Of a stretch of 5,759 bases of DNA, positions 1 through 5,020 are shown one piece after another (within the stretch, counting starts at the first letter, position 1; each line of letters opens with the position of its first letter). The notes beneath the pieces are model-generated. The model was not told the DNA's origin. It did no database searches and saw only the letters and a list, made by a program, of their open reading frames with translations. This stretch comes from CAZOHG01 sp964579725 (GTDB lineage Bacteria > Zhuqueibacterota > JdFR-76 > BMS3Abin05): contig CAZOHG010000118.1 of the NCBI GenBank assembly GCA_964579725.1, positions 1 to 5,759 of the forward strand. The letters run 5' to 3'. The position numbers were made by a program, and so were the translations under genes.

Positions 1-2
1 AC

Positions 3-44
3 ATTCGGCTCAAAGGTTCCTTTTTTTACGAAGGTGAAAAGTAA
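3..44 (+). CDS. Possible C-terminal tail of an upstream gene (partial)
   Basis: The frame beginning at base 3 is open to a TAA at 42-44 and would encode only 13 residues, IRLKGSFFYEGEK. The alternating hydrophobic/polar pattern would suit the last strand of a beta-rich protein, and the repeat-rich intergenic region begins right after it. Frame 1 is also open from the edge, to a TAA at 166-168, but it runs through the hairpin at 57-69 and the direct repeat, so it is less convincing. No product can be named from so few residues, and this could be chance. Confidence 0.25.
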   Translation: MRLKGSFFYEGEK

Positions 45-59
45 ATGGGGTGTCCCGTG

Positions 60-258
60 CCTTTGGGGCAAAAAAATTGAAAGGAGGAATTTGACGAATT
101 TGTCCGGAGCACAAAGAAAGCCGCGAATGCGCGAAGGCTTAAATTTTAGGAGGTTGCAAAAGATTTAAAAATTTGGGCAACAAAAGGAGCAATTGGTGCA
201 AGGTATTTTTCAGCCCGAAGGGCTGGGATAGATTAGCCCAGGGCAACGCCCTGGGAAA
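60..258 (+). repeat. Long direct repeat, copy 1 (199 bp)
   Basis: It matches 433-631 at a constant offset of 373 bp with no gaps. I count 12 substitutions, at 97, 108, 115, 136, 138, 148, 155, 162, 163, 201, 217 and 226, giving about 94% identity. It starts in the right half of a CTTTGGGG hairpin, crosses about 140 bp of non-palindromic A-rich sequence, and ends just after the hairpin at 237-255. None of the 12 differences falls in the stems at 211-225 or 237-255; the one at 217 is in a loop. It includes the nested motif CGCGAATGCGCGAA (122-135) and two AGGAGG tracts. Function unknown. Confidence 0.93.
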
Positions 259-300
259 GAATTGATCAATTTCCTCAAAACACCCTGAAGGGGTGAAATA
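211..300 (+). repeat. Three-hairpin REP-like unit, forward copy A
   Basis: Hairpin a is CAGCCC-GAA-GGGCTG (211-225). Hairpin b is CCCAGGGC-AAC-GCCCTGGG (237-255). Hairpin c is CACCC-TGAAG-GGGTG (281-295), followed by AAATA. Spacers are 11 and 25 nt. The a-b-c order is repeated at 584-674 and, on the opposite strand, at 350-443. Short GC-rich palindromes with conserved loops in both orientations are the hallmark of REP/REPIN elements, which in other bacteria are moved by RAYT (TnpA-REP) transposases. No such gene is in this window, so the class assignment is inferred. Confidence 0.85.
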
Positions 301-349
301 AAATTTTCGAGGGGAGCTCTTTTAAAAATGAAGCAAAAATGTAGGTGAA

Positions 350-443
350 ATTATTCCGCCCTTTCAGGGCTTTTGGAAAAAATCGTGCGTTTGATTTCCC
401 GGGGCGTTGCCCCGGGCTGAAAATATTTAGCCCCTTTGGGGCA
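350..443 (-). repeat. Three-hairpin REP-like unit, inverted copy B
   Basis: Read on the minus strand this is the same a-b-c unit. Hairpin a is GCCCC-AAA-GGGGC (442-430), b is CCCGGGGC-AAC-GCCCCGGG (416-398) and c is GCCC-TGAAA-GGGC (370-358). Spacers are 13 and 27 nt. Relative to the forward copies, pair 4 of hairpin b is G-C instead of A-T, outer pairs of hairpin a are changed on both arms, and the fourth pair of c is G-C instead of the A-T in copy A. Loops AAC and TGAA are kept. Together with copy C it forms inverted ends around about 140 bp (444-583). Confidence 0.85.
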
Positions 444-631
444 AAAAAATTGAAAGGAGGAATTTGACGGATTTGTCCGGGGCACAAAAAAAGCCGCGAA
501 TGCGCGAATGTTTAAATTTTTGGAGGTCGCAAAAAGTTTAAAAATTTGGGCAACAAAAGGAGCAATTGGTGCATGGTATTTTTCAGCCCAAAGGGCTGAG
601 ATAGATTAGCCCAGGGCAACGCCCTGGGAAA
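433..631 (+). repeat. Long direct repeat, copy 2 (199 bp)
   Basis: Second copy of the 60-258 repeat, same orientation, about 94% identical and colinear. Here the left boundary hairpin is intact (GCCCC-TTT-GGGGC at 430-442), whereas in copy 1 the equivalent at 57-69 has a damaged left arm. Identity stops after base 631: the next bases differ from those after 258, although both copies are followed about 25 bp later by a TGAA-loop hairpin (281-295 and 657-669). The copies are therefore best seen as two related mobile or amplified elements rather than a clean 373-bp tandem duplication. Confidence 0.93.
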
Positions 632-674
632 AAGGAAAAATCCAAAAGAACAACGCGCCCTGAAAGGGCAAAAT
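584..674 (+). repeat. Three-hairpin REP-like unit, forward copy C
   Basis: Hairpin a is CAGCCC-AAA-GGGCTG (584-598), b is CCCAGGGC-AAC-GCCCTGGG (610-628) and c is GCCC-TGAAA-GGGC (657-669), followed by AAAATAATC. Spacers are 11 and 28 nt. Hairpins a and b fall inside direct repeat copy 2; hairpin c lies beyond its end and resembles c of inverted copy B more than c of copy A. It ends 90 bp before the first operon gene. Confidence 0.85.
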
Positions 675-714
675 AATCGGTGGGAAAATGGCCCGCAACA
701 TGTTTTGTTTATTG

Positions 715-730
715 CGCACTTTGGGGTGCG
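715..730 (+). repeat. Hairpin in the 5' flank of the operon
   Basis: CGCAC (715-719) and GTGCG (726-730) pair around a TTTGGG loop and are followed by AAAATTTC. The TTTGGGG loop and A-rich tail resemble the hairpin at 430-442, so this may be a decayed or divergent member of the same family. It sits 34 nt upstream of the ATG at 765. If transcribed it would lie in the leader just ahead of the ribosome binding site, though it does not cover it. Confidence 0.45.
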
Positions 731-752
731 AAAATTTCTATTTAACAATTTT

Positions 753-758
753 AAGGAG
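753..758 (+). promoter_or_regulatory. Ribosome binding site of the first operon gene
   Basis: AAGGAG lies six bases before the ATG at 765. It fixes the start at MKKTALIL, which begins a clean signal peptide, and argues against the in-frame ATG at 705, which has no such site and would put 20 unrelated residues in front of the signal peptide. Confidence 0.85.
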
Positions 759-764
759 ATCCGG

Positions 765-2645
765 ATGAAAAAAACCGCCTTAATTCTTTTGCTCATTTTT
801 ATGGTGGCGTCGGGGGCTCGGGCACAATCCATTTACACCCAGGGTCCGGGAAAATACCCCGAATTTGACGCCTTTAAAATCGAGAAGGGACTCCAATTTG
901 GCCCGGCGCGGGGAGCTCTCTCCCTGCCGAAAACCATTCTTTACATTCCCATTTCGGCCAAAGAGTTGGCCGCGGAAGCCGGAAAATGGGCTCGTTGGGG
1001 CTTCGGCGGCTTCTTCCTGAATTTTGCCCACGTCCAGTGGCAAACCAACGTGTGGGCTTTGGACGGCGATCCGGCCACCATCGGACAAAACGACGCCACA
1101 TTTAGGGCAGTAAAAACTGCCAACGACTCTTCCAAAAAATACGGTCTGGAGAACTTCTTCAGTGTTTCGTTCAACAAATTTTTGCCCGATTGGTTTGACG
1201 ATCTGGCCTGGCAGAAAATTACGGAAAATTTCCGGCAGTTTGCCCTTTTTGCCCGGGAAACCGGCTGCACAGGCATTTCCCTGGACATCGAGTATATTTA
1301 TCCCCAATATTACCTCAAATGGAAGGGTTACGTGTACGACCGGCACACACCGGAGGAACTGGTGCAAAAAGTGCGCTCGCGGATGACAGCGCTTTACGAG
1401 GCCATGTACCGGGAATTTCCGGAAATGGTGCTCATCACCCTGCCCCAGCAGAAATTGAATCTGGGAACCCATTTTATTACAAGCTGGATTGAAGCGGCGG
1501 CCCGACACAACGCCCCGGGCGGGGTGCATTTGTTCGGGGAATACAGCTACCGCCGCCCGAACACGCGGTACGTTTTCGAGGAAGCGGCGGTGTACAGTCA
1601 ACAAATTATGAACCATTTGTCCCCCGAGGCGCGGGTTTATTTTCAGAAAAAAGGAAGCGTGGCGGAGGGTGTGTGGATGTTCGGCTCGGACCACCACGAT
1701 CCGCGGAATGTGAAAAACGAGGATTTTGTGGGCAACACCCCGGAGCAATTTCGGGTGTTGTATGCTAACTCACTCATGCTTTCCCGACGGTACAATTGGA
1801 TTTTCGGGTCCGACGGGTTTTCTGACCGCGCCTGGCGCGCCTACAAAGGTAAAAAGGATTTGTCGGTGTACCGGCGGATTGTTCGGGAGAAACAGATTAT
1901 TCGCACCAAAAAATATCTTGCCCTGGCGAAATCCATTCGGAATTTGACAGGCAAAGACGTTTCCCGCGCCTTAGGCCTCGGGGTCGATTACCGTCTGGAT
2001 GGTCCCCGTGACGACGTGCTTTCCCGCATCTTCCCCCTTGCCCTGCTGCAGAAGGCCGGTCGGGAAAGGTTGTCCCGGAAAATCCACCAATTGGGTGAAG
2101 CCGAATATGAGGGACATCTGCAAAATTTTTGGAAGATTTTCGGAACGCAAAAATCCTGGCTGCTGATCGGCCCCTTCGACAATGAAAAAAATCGGGGGTT
2201 CGGAACGGTGTTTCCGCCGGAAAAGGGGCTTCATTTGAATAAATTTTACAGGGGAAAAGAACGGCCGATTCATTGGTTTGCGTACGCCGACTGGACGCCC
2301 CGGGGCTCCGTTGATTTTACACAGATTTTTCATCCCAAGGACAACGTGTGTGCTTACGCCGCGGGCGTGGTCCAATCGCCCCGAAAACAAAACGTCCAGA
2401 TTCGGCTGGGCACCAACGACGCCTGTGTGCTCTGGGTGAACGGGCGAAGGATTTTCACCAATCCGCAACCCGGCCGCGCAATTTTGGACAAAAATATCGT
2501 GACGGTAACCCTGCGAAAAGGGGCGAATTCCATTTTACTCAAAATCTGCCAGGGCGGCGCCGGCTGGGGATTTTATTTTCGGATGACGGATGCTCAGGGC
2601 AATCCGGTGCCGAATCTCACCGTCACATTACCGGAGGGAAATTAA
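765..2645 (+). CDS. Secreted putative glycoside hydrolase (TIM-barrel-like domain plus C-terminal beta-sandwich)
   Basis: This 626-aa protein is probably an exported glycan-active enzyme of no family I can name. It opens with a Sec signal peptide (KK, then LILLLIFMVA) and a likely type I cleavage site at ARA-QS near residues 20-22. Residues about 36-365 alternate strand and helix like a (beta/alpha)8 barrel. TGISLDIEY (169-177) gives D174 and E176, a DxE pair at a strand end as seen at acidic active sites, vaguely like the GH18 DxDxE motif but not matching it. GSDHHD (307-312) and WIFGSDG (345-351) are further candidate pocket segments. A helical stretch leads to WLLIGPFDN (465-473), which begins a beta-sandwich with LWVNGRRIF (556-564), typical of galactose-binding-like folds in large bacterial glycosidases. 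Its TAA overlaps the next ATG. Export and fold class are fairly safe; catalysis and substrate are inferred. Confidence 0.8.
   Translation: MKKTALILLLIFMVASGARAQSIYTQGPGKYPEFDAFKIEKGLQFGPARGALSLPKTILYIPISAKELAAEAGKWARWGFGGFFLNFAHVQWQTNVWALDGDPATIGQNDATFRAVKTANDSSKKYGLENFFSVSFNKFLPDWFDDLAWQKITENFRQFALFARETGCTGISLDIEYIYPQYYLKWKGYVYDRHTPEELVQKVRSRMTALYEAMYREFPEMVLITLPQQKLNLGTHFITSWIEAAARHNAPGGVHLFGEYSYRRPNTRYVFEEAAVYSQQIMNHLSPEARVYFQKKGSVAEGVWMFGSDHHDPRNVKNEDFVGNTPEQFRVLYANSLMLSRRYNWIFGSDGFSDRAWRAYKGKKDLSVYRRIVREKQIIRTKKYLALAKSIRNLTGKDVSRALGLGVDYRLDGPRDDVLSRIFPLALLQKAGRERLSRKIHQLGEAEYEGHLQNFWKIFGTQKSWLLIGPFDNEKNRGFGTVFPPEKGLHLNKFYRGKERPIHWFAYADWTPRGSVDFTQIFHPKDNVCAYAAGVVQSPRKQNVQIRLGTNDACVLWVNGRRIFTNPQPGRAILDKNIVTVTLRKGANSILLKICQGGAGWGFYFRMTDAQGNPVPNLTVTLPEGN
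2633..2639 (+). promoter_or_regulatory. Ribosome binding site inside the end of gene 1, for gene 2
   Basis: GGAGGGA ends five bases before the ATG at 2645 and lies within the last codons of gene 1. The stop and start overlap as TAATG (2643-2647), a layout expected to couple translation of the two genes by terminating ribosomes re-initiating. Confidence 0.75.
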
Positions 2646-5020
2646 TGTTGAGACACAAAAAATCAAGTGTATTTTGGGGTCTGATTTTTGTTCTTGCAAT
2701 TGAAACAGGCTGCTCCCGTCTCCCTACGCTTGCCCGACGGGGATGGAGCATTCAAGTTGACCCCCAAAAGGAAGAGATTCTGATTCGTCAGCGAGATTTG
2801 GGGGTGGTTTTGGAACAGGGGACGCTGCACCTGAACCGGAACGGCAAACGGATCACGTTAACGGATTGGGAAGTTCGCCGGAAGGACAACGCTGAGTTGA
2901 CCGTGGTGACTCACAAGCCGGAAAAAACCACCTGGTATTTTTTGATTACCGCCGGCGGGGTCAACATCGATTCCAGGGCTCGAGGCGCCGTTTTTTGCGG
3001 GGTAGCACCCGCTTCGGGAGAGCGGATTCCGGCCCGGGTGGCCAGCCAGGACAACGGGATTCTTTTCACCTCGCTGGGGTTCGTTTCGGCCAGAAATATT
3101 ACCCGACTCTTCGATCGGCTGACGGACATTTTAATTCGCTTTCCTGATGGCAGTTCGCTCACCCGAAATCACCTTCATCCCGACAAAATGGATGTTTGTT
3201 TTCCCCTCTGGCCCTACCGGGGACCAAAAGGTGGCAACGGAATCAATCGCGCCGGTCAGCGCAATCACCCGGATGCCGAAATTTCTCTCATTCGCGATTA
3301 CTATGTCAAGGCGGTGGGATTGAAACACTACGTCCCGTACTGGCCTCAGTTTCCGCACGCACACCCCTTCCAAAGAGCTGCCACCGGCTGGCTGTCCTGG
3401 TATTGCTACTACATGCCCGCCAACGAGGAAGACATGGTGGCGGAAACGGATGCCCTGGCAAAAAAATTGAAAGCCTACGGATTGGAATACGTGCAATTGG
3501 ACGCCGCTTTCACCGGCGGGCCGGAGGCCAATTGGCTGGAGTGGAACAAACAAAAATTTCCCCACGGCGGCAAATGGCTAATGCAGTACATTCAAAAGAA
3601 GGGACTGAAGCCCGGGCTTTGGGTGAATACAATGGGGGCGAACTACGCACACCCTGCCTTCGGGAAAAATTTTCCCGGCGGCCGCTATCCCGAAAATTGG
3701 TTTTTGCACGATCAATCCGGGCATGTGATTTACGCGTGCTGCACCGCCGACACCACGGTGGTGCGCCTGGACTATTCCAATCCCGACGTGTTAGAAAAAC
3801 ACCTGAAACCGTTGTTCAAAACGTTGGTAGACGATTGGGGAGTAACCTATTTAAAAGATGCCGGGCACGCGCGCTGGTGTTTTACGTTTGAAGGCAATCG
3901 GGCCCGGGTGTTCAATCCGGCGGCGGAGGGGTGTGATCTTTACTGGAAGGCGCAGCGGGCGGTTCGTGAAATCATGGGGCCGAAAAATTGGATTTTAGGC
4001 TGCGATGCTCAGGGCGGCGCGGCTGACTATTCCCGCGGCTTCGGCTTGTTTGACAGCGCGTTCAACACCCAACACGATGTTTACGACCGCTGGAAAGAAG
4101 TGAGACGCCGCCTTGCCACCCTGTTCAGCGCCAATTATTTAAATGACATCGTACTCTACAACGATCCCGACGCCCTGACGGTGCGCCCGCCTTTGTCCAG
4201 GGACGAAGCCATTACCAATGTCAGTTCCACTGCTTTGACGGGACAGGCTTACATTCTCAGCGATTTCATTGCGCAGCCGTCGCCGGAACGGACCGCCGTT
4301 TTGCGTGAGCACACACGCTGGGGCCGGGAATTTCCCGATCTCATTCAAGCCCTAAGTGCCGAGCGGCTGGAACTCTGCCGTAAAACCATGCCGGCTTTGG
4401 ACATTACTCCGATCGACTTGTTCCCCTACCGCTCAAAGGCGGAATTCGGCCCCCTGCCCGAAGGCTACCCGAGCACGCAAAACTTCCCGCGAGGCCTGGA
4501 TTTGAAAGTGGCGGCTGCCTCGGGTACGTACGACGTCCTTTCCGTCTACAATTGGGACGACACGGCCCAGCCGAAGGAAATTCGATTTTTCACCGACCTC
4601 GGGTTGGATTCCACCAAAATTTATTTGGCCTTTGATTTCTGGAACGAGCGGTTGGTCGGGAATTTTGAAAAAGGGATTCGCGTCGATGTGCCGCCTCACG
4701 GGGCTCGGGTCTTGGTGCTTCGGCAGATGAAAAATCGCCCGCAGTTGCTAACCACCTCCCGGCACATTACGGGCGCTTACAGCATTCAAAAACTGAGCTG
4801 GGACAGGAAAAACAGCATCCTTTCGGGCCGCTCGAAAACCGTCCCCAACGACATTTACTCCCTGTTTGTTTTTGTCCCGGACGGATTCAGGTTTCGTTCC
4901 GTCAAGGCGGAAGGTACCTCGGCAACGGCACAACAGGGTGAAAACGGCGTGCTGCGGATTTCTTTTCCTGGGAAAAAGCAACCGATTGATTGGGAAATCC
5001 ATTTTGAAAGGACTCTCTAA
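2645..5020 (+). CDS. Exported clan GH-D (GH36/GH27-like, alpha-galactosidase-type) glycoside hydrolase
   Basis: This 791-aa protein probably cleaves alpha-galactosidic or related linkages outside the cytoplasm. A basic start and hydrophobic stretch (9-19) end at C23, suggesting a lipoprotein, but the preceding IETG is a poor lipobox. Residues about 30-230 form a beta-rich N-terminal domain. The barrel follows with clan GH-D marks in order: GWLSWYCYY (248-256), YVQLDAAF (282-289, D286), the FPHGGKWL and KPGLWVN segment (to N328), VTYLKDAG (400-407, at the nucleophile strand), GCDAQGG (452-458), GLFDSAFNTQHD (467-478, candidate acid/base region) and LTGQAYILSD (531-540). YDVLSVYNWDD (629-639) to PPHGARVLVL marks a C-terminal beta-sandwich, with another beta region to the end. 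The usual K-x-D at the nucleophile reads K404-D405-A406 here, and the usual second acid after D286 is A287. Family-level assignment is firm; the exact substrate is not. Confidence 0.87.
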   Translation: MLRHKKSSVFWGLIFVLAIETGCSRLPTLARRGWSIQVDPQKEEILIRQRDLGVVLEQGTLHLNRNGKRITLTDWEVRRKDNAELTVVTHKPEKTTWYFLITAGGVNIDSRARGAVFCGVAPASGERIPARVASQDNGILFTSLGFVSARNITRLFDRLTDILIRFPDGSSLTRNHLHPDKMDVCFPLWPYRGPKGGNGINRAGQRNHPDAEISLIRDYYVKAVGLKHYVPYWPQFPHAHPFQRAATGWLSWYCYYMPANEEDMVAETDALAKKLKAYGLEYVQLDAAFTGGPEANWLEWNKQKFPHGGKWLMQYIQKKGLKPGLWVNTMGANYAHPAFGKNFPGGRYPENWFLHDQSGHVIYACCTADTTVVRLDYSNPDVLEKHLKPLFKTLVDDWGVTYLKDAGHARWCFTFEGNRARVFNPAAEGCDLYWKAQRAVREIMGPKNWILGCDAQGGAADYSRGFGLFDSAFNTQHDVYDRWKEVRRRLATLFSANYLNDIVLYNDPDALTVRPPLSRDEAITNVSSTALTGQAYILSDFIAQPSPERTAVLREHTRWGREFPDLIQALSAERLELCRKTMPALDITPIDLFPYRSKAEFGPLPEGYPSTQNFPRGLDLKVAAASGTYDVLSVYNWDDTAQPKEIRFFTDLGLDSTKIYLAFDFWNERLVGNFEKGIRVDVPPHGARVLVLRQMKNRPQLLTTSRHITGAYSIQKLSWDRKNSILSGRSKTVPNDIYSLFVFVPDGFRFRSVKAEGTSATAQQGENGVLRISFPGKKQPIDWEIHFERTL
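5007..5012 (+). promoter_or_regulatory. Ribosome binding site inside the end of gene 2, for gene 3
   Basis: AAAGGA ends seven bases before the ATG at 5020, within the last codons of gene 2. The junction is again TAATG (5018-5022), so gene 3 is probably coupled to gene 2 in the same way gene 2 is to gene 1. Confidence 0.7.

Larger units (their letters stand above)
350..674. mobile_element. Candidate composite REPIN/MITE-like element (inverted unit B + core + forward unit C)
   Basis: Units B (350-443, minus) and C (584-674, plus) are inverted copies of the same three-hairpin module around a core of about 140 bp (444-583). This gives an element of about 325 bp with structured ends and no protein-coding capacity. 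The core is repeated at 71-210 next to forward unit A, which suggests a second such element whose left arm is lost or decayed near 57-69. No target-site duplication is obvious at the ends. The mobility call is inferred from the architecture alone. Confidence 0.45.
45..764. other. Repeat-rich intergenic region with ten or more hairpins
   Basis: This 720-bp stretch lacks a convincing gene. The background is A-rich on the + strand and is studded with short, GC-rich perfect hairpins at 211-225, 237-255, 281-295, 358-370, 398-416, 430-442, 584-598, 610-628 and 657-669, with weaker ones at 57-69 and 715-730. Most hairpins belong to one recurring three-hairpin unit, and two of these units lie inside or at the end of a 199-bp direct repeat. 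The operon promoter should lie in the last 100 bp or so, but I see no sequence there that I would call a promoter with confidence. Confidence 0.85.

Noticed and set aside
91..168. Possible 25-residue reading frame starting with TTG after AAAGGAGG, repeated at 464-541
   Set aside because: Between the two copies most substitutions in this frame change the amino acid (six altered codons against two silent ones), including G to C and R to W, so there is no sign of protein-level conservation. It is more likely repeat sequence with a chance Shine-Dalgarno tract.
237..628. Intrinsic transcription terminators at the GC-rich hairpins
   Set aside because: The stems are followed by A-rich rather than T-rich tracts on the + strand, and read on the minus strand the T-runs come before, not after, the stems. 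They may still affect transcript stability.
211..669. CRISPR array
   Set aside because: The repeated units are long, imperfect, present in both orientations and separated by related rather than unique spacers, and no cas gene is visible.
705..764. In-frame upstream ATG that would extend the first gene by 20 residues
   Set aside because: There is no ribosome binding site before 705, the added residues would bury the signal peptide, and the segment includes a repeat-type hairpin. AAGGAG before 765 fits far better.
780..1748. 322-residue open frame on the minus strand opposite gene 1
   Set aside because: It is antisense to a gene with a signal peptide, ribosome binding site and clear domain pattern. 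Its translation is rich in R, H, G and F with no recognisable motif, as expected for a shadow frame.
2348..2644. Upstream extension of the second gene by 99 residues
   Set aside because: It overlaps the well-supported beta-sandwich coding sequence of gene 1 in another frame. The ATG at 2645 has a good ribosome binding site and begins an export signal.
3196..3891. 231-residue + strand frame inside gene 2
   Set aside because: It overlaps the GH-D catalytic barrel in another frame, and its Arg/Pro-rich translation shows no domain.
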